DNA of 64,000 nt from Caldalkalibacillus salinus (GCF_016745835.1 NZ_JAERVL010000001.1:372001-436000), one strand, 5' to 3'; shown: positions 9,088 through 18,115, counted from the first letter of the stretch. Notes: generated from the sequence alone by a model not told the origin. Numbers and translations are program-made.

Positions 9088-9954
9088 ATGGCTACGTTTA
9101 AAGATTTCCGAAACAAAGTAAAACCAAACTGGTGCCCAGGATGCGGTGACTTCTCTGTTCAGGCGGCTATACAACGGGCTTCTGCCAATATTGGTTTAGA
9201 GCCTGAAGACCTCGTCGTAGCCTCTGGTATTGGCTGCTCTGGCCGTATTTCAGGTTATATTAACGCCTATGGTTATCATGGTATTCATGGTCGTGTCCTT
9301 CCCATAGCCCAAGGGATTAAAATGGCCAATCGTGATTTAAAAGTGATCGCTTCTGGTGGTGATGGAGACGGATTCGCCATCGGGATGGGACACACCGTTC
9401 ACGCTATCCGCCGTAATATAGATGTCACCTATATCGTCATGGATAACCAGATTTATGGGCTAACCAAGGGTCAGACATCGCCTCGCTCCTCAACGGGCTT
9501 TAAAACGAAGAGTACACCTGCGGGATCAATTGAATCTTCTCTTAACATCATGGAGATGGCTTTAACAGCTGGTGCTTCATTCGTCGCTCAAAGCTTTTCA
9601 AGTGATCTAAAAGGTTTAACAAAACTGATTGAGCAAGGTTTAGAACACAAAGGCTTCTCGCTCATTAATGTATTTAGTCCTTGTGTCACCTTTAATAAAG
9701 TGAATACGTATGATTGGTTCAAAGAGAATTTAACGGACCTATCCAGCGTTGAAAATTATGATCCTCATAACCGGATGCAAGCGATGCAGACTCTAATGGA
9801 ACATGAAGGTCTTGTCACAGGCCTGATTTATCATGATAAAGATAAACCTTCTTATGAAGATCAGGTTCAAGGATTTAAAGAAGAAGGATTAGTGAAGCAG
9901 CCACTAGAAATCGGGGAAGAGAAGTTTGATCAGCTCTGTCAACAGTTCATGTAA
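9088..9954 (+). CDS. korB: 2-oxoacid:ferredoxin oxidoreductase, beta subunit
   Basis: The 288-residue product is the thiamine-diphosphate-binding subunit. C16 and C19 in WCPGCGD are iron-sulphur ligands, with a further Cys in GIGCSGRI. The GDGDGFAIGMGH segment and the following MDNQIYGLTKGQTSP block form the TPP/Mg site. It begins immediately after the alpha stop codon with no gap, and its ribosome-binding site (AAGGAG) lies in the end of the alpha gene. There is no ferredoxin-like delta subunit in the operon, as is normal for the KorAB type. A terminator follows, so the operon holds just these two genes. Confidence 0.95.
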   Translation: MATFKDFRNKVKPNWCPGCGDFSVQAAIQRASANIGLEPEDLVVASGIGCSGRISGYINAYGYHGIHGRVLPIAQGIKMANRDLKVIASGGDGDGFAIGMGHTVHAIRRNIDVTYIVMDNQIYGLTKGQTSPRSSTGFKTKSTPAGSIESSLNIMEMALTAGASFVAQSFSSDLKGLTKLIEQGLEHKGFSLINVFSPCVTFNKVNTYDWFKENLTDLSSVENYDPHNRMQAMQTLMEHEGLVTGLIYHDKDKPSYEDQVQGFKEEGLVKQPLEIGEEKFDQLCQQFM

Positions 9955-9971
9955 TACTGCCATATTTAGAA

Positions 9972-10001
9972 GAGGGTGAGATAAACTCACTCTCTTTTTT
10001 T
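9972..10001 (+). terminator. Intrinsic terminator after korB
   Basis: GAGGGTGAG (9972-9980) pairs with CTCACTCTC (9986-9994) around a 5-base loop and runs into TTTTTTT. Confidence 0.88.
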
Positions 10002-10081
10002 ATGTTCGATAACAGAACTAATAAAAAAAATTGAAATTCTATCTTATATCATATTTTGTGCGCGTCCTGTAGACAATGGAG

Positions 10082-10111
10082 TTGTGGCTGTATTGTAAAG
10101 AGTGATATAAT
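10082..10111 (+). promoter_or_regulatory. Candidate SigA promoter of tdh-kbl
   Basis: TTGTGG (10082-10087) and a consensus TATAAT (10106-10111) are separated by 18 bases. The site is about 50 bases before the tdh start. Confidence 0.55.
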
Positions 10112-10163
10112 GTATTTATAATCATATTTTCAATTATAGGAGAGACTGAAAGGGGAGTTCATC

Positions 10164-11204
10164 TTGGGTGGAAAAATGAGGGCGATTGTCAAACATCATG
10201 CGGGTTTCGGTGCCGAGATGCAGATGGTCGATATCCCCACGATCAAACCTGATGAAGTACTAATACAAGTAAAAGCCACCTCCATATGCGGTACGGATGT
10301 GCACATATATGAATGGGATGAGTGGTCTGCCGCGCGCGTTAACCCTCCCTACGTTTTTGGGCATGAATTTGCCGGTAAGGTCGTAGAGGTTGGAAGCCAA
10401 GTATCAAATGTCAGTGTAGGGGAGCACGTGTCTGCTGAAACACATATCGTCTGTGGCAGCTGCCCCCAATGTTTAACGGGTGACTATCATATCTGTAAAG
10501 ACACCAAGATTATCGGTGTTGATACACAAGGATGTTTTGCTGAATATGTCGCTTTACCTGCTAAGAATCTGTGGAAGAATGATCCGAGCTTACCGTTTGA
10601 GTTAGCATCAATGCAAGAGCCTATGGGGAATGCAGTTCAAACCGTTCTTTCAGGACCTGTTGTAGGTAAGAAGGTGGCTGTGATCGGTTGTGGACCTATA
10701 GGGCTGATGGCCGTATCTATAGCCAAAGCTTCAGGGGCAGCAGAAGTCATAGCACTCGACCTTAACACCTACCGTTTAGAGCTAGCACAAAAACTAGGTG
10801 CCACACAGGTCATTAATCCCGGTACTGAGGACCCGGTCGAGAAAGTGCGTGCTTTAACGCATGATAACGGGGTAGATGTCGTGCTAGAAATGTCAGGACA
10901 CCCTGTGGCCATTGATCAAGGGTTTAAGATGGTCACAAATGGTGGTCGTGTGTCCATGCTGGGATTACCGACGCGAAATGTAGAGGTCGATATTACCAAC
11001 GATATCGTGTTTAAAGGGATACAGGTACACGGGATAACAGGGCGTAAGATGTTTGAAACTTGGGTACAAACAGCCGGTCTACTAAAGTCTGGCTCAGTGG
11101 ACTTAAGCTCAATCCTTACACATACGTTTAAACTAGAGGAGTTTGAAAAAGGATTCGAGTTAATGCGAAGTGGAAAATCTGGTAAAATTGTATTAACGCT
11201 TTAA
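10164..11204 (+). CDS. tdh: L-threonine 3-dehydrogenase
   Basis: This zinc- and NAD-dependent medium-chain dehydrogenase oxidises threonine to 2-amino-3-oxobutyrate, which the next gene product cleaves. Catalytic zinc ligands C42, H67 and E68 are present (SICGTD, FGHEF), as are the four structural-zinc cysteines C97, C100, C103 and C111. The NAD-binding GCGPIGLMA follows. The TTG at 10164 is chosen because AGGGGAG ends 6 bases upstream and because the N-terminal extension GGKMRAIV resembles that of B. subtilis Tdh. The ATG at 10176 is the alternative. The length of 346 matches the family (347 in B. subtilis). Confidence 0.96.
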   Translation: MGGKMRAIVKHHAGFGAEMQMVDIPTIKPDEVLIQVKATSICGTDVHIYEWDEWSAARVNPPYVFGHEFAGKVVEVGSQVSNVSVGEHVSAETHIVCGSCPQCLTGDYHICKDTKIIGVDTQGCFAEYVALPAKNLWKNDPSLPFELASMQEPMGNAVQTVLSGPVVGKKVAVIGCGPIGLMAVSIAKASGAAEVIALDLNTYRLELAQKLGATQVINPGTEDPVEKVRALTHDNGVDVVLEMSGHPVAIDQGFKMVTNGGRVSMLGLPTRNVEVDITNDIVFKGIQVHGITGRKMFETWVQTAGLLKSGSVDLSSILTHTFKLEEFEKGFELMRSGKSGKIVLTL

Positions 11205-11260
11205 TTAAAACAGATGCAATCCAATGTATGCTGATCGTGATATATAAGGAGGAATGAAAA

Positions 11261-12439
11261 ATGGAAGGTTTTGAGTATCTACAAAAAGAACTAGATGAGA
11301 TGAAGGACAAAGGTGTTTTTCGTCCCCTTACAGCCCTAGAAAGTGATCAAGGCTCAAAGGTGACCATCAACGGCAAAGAAGTGATCCAACTATCTTCTAA
11401 CAATTACTTAGGTCTGACGACACACGAGTCCTTGCGCCAAGCAGCCTTAAAAGCAGTGGAAGACTTTGGGGCTGGGACAGGTTCAGTTAGAACGATTGCT
11501 GGGACATTTTCAATGCATGAAGATTTTGAGAGAAGACTAGCAAAGTTTAAACATACAGAGGCTGCACTTGTTTTTCAATCTGGTTTTACAGCTAATGTTG
11601 GTGTGCTATCTTCAATATTGACAAAAGAAGATGTGGTCATTAGCGACGAGCTCAATCATGCCTCAATCATTGACGGTATTCGTTTAACAAAAGCAGGACG
11701 TCGTATATACAAGCATAGTGATATGCAAGATCTTGAACAAGCGTTGCAAGAAACCCAGTCCTACAGAAAAAGATTGGTCGTAACCGACGGCGTATTTAGT
11801 ATGGATGGTGATATTGCTCCTCTACCTGAAATCGTAGAACTCTGCGAGAAATACGATGCACTTGTGATGGTTGACGATGCCCATGCGAGTGGTGTGCTCG
11901 GTGCGAATGGGAGAGGGACAGTTGATCACTTTGGACTTAACGGTCGTGTCCACATTCAGGTGGGGACTTTAAGTAAAGCGATTGGCGTGCTCGGCGGTTA
12001 TATTGCCAGTACCCAGACCGTTAGAGATTATCTTATTCACAAAGCGAGACCTTTCTTATTCAGTACGTCTCATCCTCCAGCTGTAACGGCAGCTTGTCAT
12101 GCAGCGATTGACGTGCTTGAAGATGAGCCAGAGCTCATAGATCGTTTGTGGGAAAACACGAGATTCTTTAAAGAAGGTTTACAATCACTTGGGTATGAGA
12201 CAGGGAAGAGCGAAACGCCTATCACACCTGTTATGATTGGTGATGAAGCGGCCTGTATGAAGTTCTCAGATGCGTTATTTGAGGAAGGTGTATATGCCCA
12301 AGGGATCGCATACCCTACTGTAGCTAAAGGGAATGCCCGTATCCGCACCATCGTTACCGCACGCCATACAAAGGAAGAGCTAGAGCAAGCGTTAGACGCA
12401 TTTGAAAAAGTGGGTCGAAAGTTAAATATACTTTCTTAA
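11261..12439 (+). CDS. kbl: Glycine C-acetyltransferase (2-amino-3-ketobutyrate CoA ligase)
   Basis: This 392-residue PLP enzyme of the alpha-oxoamine synthase family splits 2-amino-3-oxobutyrate with CoA into glycine and acetyl-CoA. K239 in VGTLSKAIG is the PLP lysine, and the DDAHASG motif is at 205-211. BioF-like and ALAS-like enzymes share this fold. Position 56 bases after tdh decides for Kbl. The ATG follows AAGGAGGA closely. The pair forms the two-step threonine-to-glycine route. Confidence 0.96.
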   Translation: MEGFEYLQKELDEMKDKGVFRPLTALESDQGSKVTINGKEVIQLSSNNYLGLTTHESLRQAALKAVEDFGAGTGSVRTIAGTFSMHEDFERRLAKFKHTEAALVFQSGFTANVGVLSSILTKEDVVISDELNHASIIDGIRLTKAGRRIYKHSDMQDLEQALQETQSYRKRLVVTDGVFSMDGDIAPLPEIVELCEKYDALVMVDDAHASGVLGANGRGTVDHFGLNGRVHIQVGTLSKAIGVLGGYIASTQTVRDYLIHKARPFLFSTSHPPAVTAACHAAIDVLEDEPELIDRLWENTRFFKEGLQSLGYETGKSETPITPVMIGDEAACMKFSDALFEEGVYAQGIAYPTVAKGNARIRTIVTARHTKEELEQALDAFEKVGRKLNILS

Positions 12440-12532
12440 ATTAACAATGAAGATTCGAAAACCCTGTGACAAAAGTGTGAACAGCTTGTCGTAGGTATTT
12501 CTAATATGCTATTCTATGTATGTACTTCATGC

Positions 12533-12575
12533 AAAATTGGTATAATTAGTTATGTACCAATTTTCGTTTTTTTTT
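12533..12575 (+). terminator. Intrinsic terminator between kbl and the oxidase operon
   Basis: AAAATTGGTA (12533-12542) and TACCAATTTT (12555-12564) are perfect inverted repeats with a 12-base loop, followed by CG and ten T bases. It ends tdh-kbl transcripts about 95 bases past kbl. The TATAAT in its loop region is part of the hairpin, not an obvious promoter. No clear SigA promoter for ctaC was found in the 87 bases after it. Confidence 0.85.
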
Positions 12576-12662
12576 GTATTCTACCGATTTCTCTGAGGTT
12601 TGTTTGAGAGGATCTGAGATAAGATATGGTAGAGGAATCAACATAGAAAGTGGGGTAAATGT

Positions 12663-13721
12663 GTGATGAGAAAGTGGCAAATCGTACAACGCTTCTTGCC
12701 TATCCTTACAGTCATGCTATTACTCGCTGGGTGCGGTGCGCCTGAGCTATCAGCATTGGACCCAAGCGGTGTAGTAGCCGAGAAGCAATTATCTCTAATT
12801 ATACTTAGCTTAGCGATTATGGTCTTTGTCTTTCTTGTCGTTATCGTGATATTTACATATGTTTTGATACGATACCGAGCAAAACCGGGACAAGAAGATG
12901 AAATTCCAGAGCAGGTAGAAGGTAACCACAAGTTAGAAATTATATGGACTGTGATTCCAATTCTACTGTTAATCGTCTTAGCCATTCCGACTGTAATGAC
13001 AACCTTCACTCTAGCAGAGGAAGCACCTGAAGAGGGAGATGCGATGAGAGTTGAGGTTGTGGCAAATCAATACTGGTGGGAGTTTAGATATCCTGATCAC
13101 GGGATCGTTACGGCTCAGGAACTTCATATTCCTACAGGAGAAAAGGTTTATGTAACGTTAGATTCTAATGACGTGATACACTCTTTCTGGGTGCCAGCTA
13201 TCGCCGGGAAGATGGATAATAACCCTGGTTTAACGAATAACTTCTGGTTACAAGCAGACCAAGCGATGACGTATGACGGTCGTTGTACAGAATTATGCGG
13301 ACCTTCACACGCGTTAATGAACTTTAAGGTCGTAGCTCAGGAACCGGATGAATTTGAATCATGGGTGGAATCAATGCAAAACTTTGAAGATGTCGCTGAA
13401 GAAGAGGTTGAATCCGAAGCGGTTGCGTTAGGACGCGAAGTTTATGCGACGAATTGTATCAGTTGTCACGCTATTGACTCAACTCAGGAAGGCGGCATCG
13501 GCCCTAACCTTGCAGGGTTTGGAGATCGCGAATTTTTTGCAGGTCTATTTATGAAGCCAAGTGATGATCCTGAAAGTGCGAATGAAGAGCTAAAAAGCTG
13601 GATACGGGAACCTTATAAGTATAAGCCTGATAACAACATGCCTGAATTTCCAGAAAGTCAAATATCAGATGAAGAATTGGACGCACTAGTTGAGTATCTT
13701 CATTCGCTTACTCTTGAGTAA
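12663..13721 (+). CDS. ctaC: Cytochrome caa3 oxidase subunit II with fused cytochrome c domain
   Basis: This is a lipoprotein: the signal peptide ends in LLLAGC with C24 as the lipidated residue. Two membrane helices follow (about 46-70 and 92-115), then the outward-facing CuA domain with C208 and C212 in CTELCGPSH. A C-terminal cytochrome c domain carries the haem motif CISCH (C265, C268, H269) and a Met ligand in NNMPEF. It receives electrons and passes them to subunit I. From the second helix on, about 48 D/E against 13 K/R residues were counted, a very acidic surface seen in alkaliphiles and halophiles. Start GTG 12663 or ATG 12666 are both possible. ctaA and ctaB, often upstream in bacilli, are absent here. 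Confidence 0.97.
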   Translation: MMRKWQIVQRFLPILTVMLLLAGCGAPELSALDPSGVVAEKQLSLIILSLAIMVFVFLVVIVIFTYVLIRYRAKPGQEDEIPEQVEGNHKLEIIWTVIPILLLIVLAIPTVMTTFTLAEEAPEEGDAMRVEVVANQYWWEFRYPDHGIVTAQELHIPTGEKVYVTLDSNDVIHSFWVPAIAGKMDNNPGLTNNFWLQADQAMTYDGRCTELCGPSHALMNFKVVAQEPDEFESWVESMQNFEDVAEEEVESEAVALGREVYATNCISCHAIDSTQEGGIGPNLAGFGDREFFAGLFMKPSDDPESANEELKSWIREPYKYKPDNNMPEFPESQISDEELDALVEYLHSLTLE

Positions 13722-13759
13722 AATCGACTAAGAACTGAAGCTTAAAGGGGGTAAAATCG

Positions 13760-15658
13760 ATGTCTCAAGCGAAGAAATATACAGGGGTCATGGATTGGCT
13801 AACGACTGTAGACCACAAGAAGATCGGTATATTATACCTCGTAGCGGGTGCGTTCTTCTTCCTGCTGGGTGGTATAGAGGCGATGTTAATTCGCTTTCAG
13901 TTAATGTTTCCAATGAATGACCTCATCGGTGGGGAAGCGTACAACCAAATTCTCACTATGCACGGTACAACGATGATATTTTTAGCAGCGATGCCTATAC
14001 TGTTCGGTTTTATGAATGTGATTATTCCCTTACAGATCGGGGCGAGGGATGTAGCGTATCCATTTGTAAACGCATTAGGTTTCTGGCTCTTTTTGGCCGG
14101 GGGAATTATCCTTAACGTCAGTTGGTTCATGGGAGGTGCGCCTGACGCGGGTTGGACAGCGTATGTGCCACTTTCTACTGACTTCTCTGGATCCGGCGTA
14201 GATTTCTATGTACTAGGGCTCCAGGTTTCGGGGATCGGGACCCTTATTGGGGGCATTAACTTCCTCGTGACGATCATAAACATGCGTGCGCCCGGTATGA
14301 CATTTATGAGAATGCCATTATTTACTTGGTCTTCTTTTATTGCCTCTGGTCTTATCTTGTTCGCTTTCCCTGCCTTAACGGTTGGTTTAGCCCTGCTGAT
14401 GTTTGACCGTGTATTTGGAACGGCATTCTTTGATCCGGGGTTAGGTGGAAACGTGATACTATGGCAGCATATCTTCTGGATTTTCGGACACCCGGAAGTT
14501 TATATATTAATTCTGCCAGCTTTCGGTATTATATCTGAAGTGATTGCCACTTTCAGTAGAAAGCGTTTGTTTGGTTATACAGCGATGGTATTCGCGACAC
14601 TACTGATCGGATTCCTAGGCTTCATGGTGTGGGTACACCACATGTTCACAGTTGGGCTTGGTCCAGTTGCTAACGCGATATTCGCCGTGTTAACAATGGC
14701 CATAGCCGTTCCAACAGGGATTAAGATCTTTAACTGGCTCTTTACGATGTGGGGAGGACAAATCAGATTTAATACAGCAAGCTTATTCGCCATCGGATTT
14801 ATACCTACCTTCGTCATGGGTGGTGTAACCGGGGTCATGCTGAGTGTTCCTCCTGCCGACTATCAGTATCACGATACTTACTTTGTTGTGGCACACTTCC
14901 ACTACGTTATTGTCGGTGGTTTAGCGTTCGGACTATTTGCAGCTGCATTTTACTGGTGGCCGAAAATCTTTGGGCGTATGCTTAGCGAAAGGTTAGGGAA
15001 ATGGACTTTCTGGACGTTCTTTTTCGGTTTCCATTTCACGTTCTTCCCGCAGCACTTCTTAGGCCTGTTGGGAATGCCACGTCGTTACTTTACTTATATG
15101 CCGGGCCAAGGCTTAGAACTTGGTAACATGATTAGTACGATTGGGGCCATCGGAATGGCAGTCGGTTCTTTCCTATTTATCTGGAACATTATTGTTTCTC
15201 ATCGTAAAGGGGCAGAGCAGGCACCAGCAGATCCATGGGATGGACGTACACTTGAATGGTCTATTTCTTCACCACCACCAGAGTATAACTTTAAGCAATC
15301 GCCTTTGGTACGTGGTATTGACACACTTTGGTTGGAAAAAATGGCTGGTAACAAGAATGTAACCCCTGCAGAGCCATTATCAGACATTCATATGCCTTCA
15401 CCTACGATTGTGCCGTTGTTTATGTCTATTGGGTTATTTATCGCTGGCCTTTCACTAGCGTTACGGAACTGGTTACCAGACGTGTTCCAGAATGCGGGTA
15501 TTGAAGCATCTGCAACGACCGTGGTTTACGTTGGTGCAGGCGTTGGTATTGGCATTACACTGATCTGTATGCTGATCCGTTCACTATATGATGACCATGG
15601 ATATCATATCCACGTTGATGAACTAGAAGACGATGGTGATAAGGGGGTTAAGGCATAA
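13760..15658 (+). CDS. ctaD: Cytochrome caa3 oxidase subunit I
   Basis: This is the 632-residue catalytic subunit, reducing oxygen to water and pumping protons. It holds haem a, haem a3 and CuB. The crosslinked His-Tyr pair lies in FGHPEVYI, two CuB histidines in VHHMF, and the haem histidines in YFVVAHFHYVIV. The many hydrophobic helices and the extra C-terminal helices fit the bacillar caa3 type (622 residues in B. subtilis). The ATG follows AAAGGGGG. The last base of its stop codon is the first base of the ctaE start (TAATG), so translation is coupled. Confidence 0.98.
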   Translation: MSQAKKYTGVMDWLTTVDHKKIGILYLVAGAFFFLLGGIEAMLIRFQLMFPMNDLIGGEAYNQILTMHGTTMIFLAAMPILFGFMNVIIPLQIGARDVAYPFVNALGFWLFLAGGIILNVSWFMGGAPDAGWTAYVPLSTDFSGSGVDFYVLGLQVSGIGTLIGGINFLVTIINMRAPGMTFMRMPLFTWSSFIASGLILFAFPALTVGLALLMFDRVFGTAFFDPGLGGNVILWQHIFWIFGHPEVYILILPAFGIISEVIATFSRKRLFGYTAMVFATLLIGFLGFMVWVHHMFTVGLGPVANAIFAVLTMAIAVPTGIKIFNWLFTMWGGQIRFNTASLFAIGFIPTFVMGGVTGVMLSVPPADYQYHDTYFVVAHFHYVIVGGLAFGLFAAAFYWWPKIFGRMLSERLGKWTFWTFFFGFHFTFFPQHFLGLLGMPRRYFTYMPGQGLELGNMISTIGAIGMAVGSFLFIWNIIVSHRKGAEQAPADPWDGRTLEWSISSPPPEYNFKQSPLVRGIDTLWLEKMAGNKNVTPAEPLSDIHMPSPTIVPLFMSIGLFIAGLSLALRNWLPDVFQNAGIEASATTVVYVGAGVGIGITLICMLIRSLYDDHGYHIHVDELEDDGDKGVKA

Positions 15659-16284
15659 TGTCCGCAAATCATGATGTTCAAACGTTACCTCCAGATCCTG
15701 AACGTGCAACGTTAGAAGGAAAAAATAAATTCATTGGATTTTGGCTATTCCTTGGTGGCGAAACTGTCTTATTCGCCACACTATTTGGAACCTATCTTGG
15801 CCTAAATCGGTCTGTTGCAGATGGACCTGGACCGGGAGATCTGTTTCACTTAGACCTCGTGGCGATTATGACTTTTATTCTACTCACGAGTAGTTTGACG
15901 AGTGTATTCGCCACCATGGCCATGAAGAGTAATGAATATGTGAAGATGCAACTGTGGTTTGGCATCACTGTACTCTTAGGGCTTGCTTTTTTAGGCTTTG
16001 AGATATATGAATTCGTGGCTTACGTAGATCAAGGTTTAGGGTTTACGACGAGCGGTTTTTCTTCAGCGTTCTATGCCCTTGTAGGCTTTCACGGCGCTCA
16101 CGTACTCTTTGGGATCTTATGGATTACAACACTCATGTTACAGGCCACGAAAAAGCGGATTAACCTAACGACAGCGCCTAAGTTTTACCTAGCTGGCTTG
16201 TACTGGCACTTTGTCGATGTTGTATGGGTCTTTATCTTCACGGTTGTTTATCTTATGGGGATTGTTGGAGGTGGAGGACACTAA
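15658..16284 (+). CDS. ctaE: Cytochrome caa3 oxidase subunit III
   Basis: The 208-residue membrane protein has five predicted helices, the usual size for the bacillar enzyme. Conserved features include GFWLFLGGETVLFATL near the start, the acidic residue in FLGFEIYEF, and HGAHVLFGI and YWHFVDVVW near the end. Subunit III stabilises proton uptake into subunit I. It overlaps ctaD by one base at its start and ctaF by one base at its end, so ctaD-E-F is tightly coupled. Confidence 0.97.
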   Translation: MSANHDVQTLPPDPERATLEGKNKFIGFWLFLGGETVLFATLFGTYLGLNRSVADGPGPGDLFHLDLVAIMTFILLTSSLTSVFATMAMKSNEYVKMQLWFGITVLLGLAFLGFEIYEFVAYVDQGLGFTTSGFSSAFYALVGFHGAHVLFGILWITTLMLQATKKRINLTTAPKFYLAGLYWHFVDVVWVFIFTVVYLMGIVGGGGH

Positions 16285-16625
16285 TGGAACCAAAGTTAAA
16301 TAATGAAACCAATGTCACCCCTGTTACGGTTCAACGTAAAAAAACAGAGCATGCGCGTGAGGTCACACACCATTTATGGTCATTTGCGTTATCGATTTTG
16401 TTGACTGTTTTTGCTTTTGCTGCAGTGGGGTTAGAACTCATTGAAAATACTGTTCTGTTAGGAATGTTTATCCTACTCTTAGCCGCGATTCAAGCGACAT
16501 TCCAAATGTTAATATGGATGCACATGAATCAAAAAGGACATGAGTTTCCTACGATGTTTATCCTATCAGGCGTGTTTGTTGCCATTATTACGGTAGCCGC
16601 TTTATGGTTACTCATTTGGTGGTAA
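16284..16625 (+). CDS. ctaF: Cytochrome caa3 oxidase subunit IV
   Basis: The 113-residue protein has three membrane helices, typical of the small CtaF/COX4_pro family that supports assembly or stability of the oxidase. Start ATG 16284 is chosen because it shares a base with the ctaE stop codon and follows GGAGGTGGAGGA. A longer frame starting at 16224 would overlap ctaE. The C-terminal half (FQMLIWMHMNQKGHEFPTMF) is clearly related to the second subunit IV gene at 17764. Confidence 0.92.
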   Translation: MEPKLNNETNVTPVTVQRKKTEHAREVTHHLWSFALSILLTVFAFAAVGLELIENTVLLGMFILLLAAIQATFQMLIWMHMNQKGHEFPTMFILSGVFVAIITVAALWLLIWW

Positions 16626-16662
16626 TCTAACAAGATATAAGTTCTGATATTTGAAAAGTGAG

Positions 16663-16708
16663 GAAGGGCTGCAATGGGCATAGATTTGTCTTTTGCAGTC
16701 CTTCTTTT
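16663..16708 (+). terminator. Long hairpin with T tract between ctaF and ctaG
   Basis: GAAGGGCTGCAA (16663-16674) pairs with TTGCAGTCCTTC (16693-16704), with a single G-T pair, followed by TTTT. The T run is short and the ctaG ribosome-binding site lies just after it. It may therefore be a partial terminator or mRNA end that lowers ctaG expression relative to the structural subunits. Confidence 0.7.
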
Positions 16709-16726
16709 AGAAAGGAAGGAAAAGCA

Positions 16727-17581
16727 ATGCAGCATCACATGGTACATGACCCTGGCTTTTTTGACCTATGGCGTTTAGACGTCACTCTTGTATCTATTAT
16801 TACGCTCTTAGGGTATTTATGGTGGGCCGGTGTCATAGGTCAGCGATATAAAGGAATGGACCGAGTGACCCCTTCAAAAATGACAGCATTTGTCACTGGA
16901 ATCGTGTTATTCGCACTCGTGAAGGGATCGCCCCTCGACTATTATGGTCATCACTATTTATTTAGTGCACATATGCTTCAAATGGCCGTTATTTACTTAG
17001 TCGTTCCGCCTTTGTTGTTACTCGGTTTAAGCGACAGTATGGTACGTCCTTTTGTACGAATTCCCTTGAGAAAATCGTGTTTCTTATTTTTTACCCATCC
17101 TTTGGCTTCGATTGTCATATTTAACACACTGTTTTCCCTGTATCATCTGCCGCTTGTTTTTGACAAGGTCATGGCCACGCCCATGCTCCACACGGTCTTT
17201 CACTCCATGATGTTTATGGGAGCCATGCTCATGTGGTGGCCACTTATGAATTTGCTGGTAGAATATCACAAGATGAGAGGACTACGTAAGATCGCCTATA
17301 TCTTTGGTAACGGTGTGTTGATTACGCCCGTATGTGCGCTCATTATCTTTGCTCCGAATGTCATTTATGATGCTTACCGTGATGCACCTCAATTGTTTAA
17401 TATTTTACCGGTGTTAGATGATCAACAGCTCGGCGGCGTGATTATGAAAGTGATTCAAGAACTGACTTACATGACCGCCATCGCCATTATTTTCTTTAAA
17501 TGGGCCAAGGAAGAGCGTCAAAAAGAAAAGATGGATGACATGACATTAGTCTATGCTCGTAAGCAAGGGGCTACAGAATAA
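16727..17581 (+). CDS. ctaG: Cytochrome c oxidase assembly factor CtaG
   Basis: This 284-residue integral membrane protein of the bacillar caa3_CtaG type has about seven helices. It is needed for formation of active caa3 oxidase, probably in building the CuB centre; it is unrelated to the Cox11-type CtaG of proteobacteria. Conserved histidines lie in helix-rich regions such as GHHYLFSAHMLQM, LYHLPLVFD and HTVFHSMMF. The ATG at 16727 follows AAAGGAAGGAAA. Frames starting earlier would run through the hairpin. It follows the subunit genes as in B. subtilis. Confidence 0.94.
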   Translation: MQHHMVHDPGFFDLWRLDVTLVSIITLLGYLWWAGVIGQRYKGMDRVTPSKMTAFVTGIVLFALVKGSPLDYYGHHYLFSAHMLQMAVIYLVVPPLLLLGLSDSMVRPFVRIPLRKSCFLFFTHPLASIVIFNTLFSLYHLPLVFDKVMATPMLHTVFHSMMFMGAMLMWWPLMNLLVEYHKMRGLRKIAYIFGNGVLITPVCALIIFAPNVIYDAYRDAPQLFNILPVLDDQQLGGVIMKVIQELTYMTAIAIIFFKWAKEERQKEKMDDMTLVYARKQGATE

Positions 17582-17634
17582 AGGCAACCGTTAACGTTTT
17601 GAAAAATTTAGTATTAAACTAAGATTGATTTTGT

Positions 17635-17654
17635 CTGTTGAATAACGTCAACAG
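17635..17654. repeat. Short inverted repeat upstream of second subunit IV gene
   Basis: CTGTTGA (17635-17641) and TCAACAG (17648-17654) form a perfect 7-base inverted repeat with a 6-base centre. It lies in the 182-base ctaG to ctaF-like gap and could be an operator. No promoter was assigned with confidence. Confidence 0.35.
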
Positions 17655-17763
17655 TGGACATACTAACCCCAATGAGTGAATGTGACGGACTTTAACTTAG
17701 GATAAGGACACTTTATTGAAGATAAGGTCGCCTAAGGACGCTACTTTAGAAAGGGGTTTAGTC

Positions 17764-18072
17764 ATGGATCCAAAGCAAAAACGAGCTCAAAAAAAGCATA
17801 AACGTGAAAGAATTGCACTTATTTGGGCTTTCATACTATCTTTGTTGTTAACGGTGATATCTTTTATTGCAGTAGGAACAAATATTGTGGAGGAACAGAT
17901 AACCTTATTTTTATTTATTGTTATGCTGGCGATGCTGCAGGCCATTATCCAATTATTTTACTTCATGCACTTGAAGGATAAAGGCCATCGTATGCCCAAC
18001 TTATTCATTTTTTCTTCCATTTTTGTTGCCATTGTGGCCATCTACGGGATCAATGAGTGGCTGTGGTGGTAA
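17764..18072 (+). CDS. Second cytochrome c oxidase subunit IV family protein (CtaF paralogue)
   Basis: This 102-residue small membrane protein has a basic N-terminus (KQKRAQKKHKRER) and three helices. Its layout and several blocks match ctaF at 16284: both have SxLLTVxxFxAVG early, then an M-L-A-xQAxxQ helix, MHxxxKGHxxP, and end in W-W. It starts at ATG 17764 behind AAAGGGG; an upstream in-frame ATG at 17716 lacks a good site. It is separated from ctaG by 182 bases and closed by its own terminator, so it could be expressed independently. It may be an alternative subunit IV of the same oxidase or serve another haem-copper oxidase elsewhere in the genome. Confidence 0.82.
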   Translation: MDPKQKRAQKKHKRERIALIWAFILSLLLTVISFIAVGTNIVEEQITLFLFIVMLAMLQAIIQLFYFMHLKDKGHRMPNLFIFSSIFVAIVAIYGINEWLWW

Positions 18073-18115
18073 ATGACATTTTATATTGTCACCAATGTTT
18101 TTAAAGTGAAACGAC

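Noticed and set aside
12541-12546. TATAAT as a ctaC promoter
   Set aside because: It lies inside a perfect terminator hairpin and lacks a -35 element.
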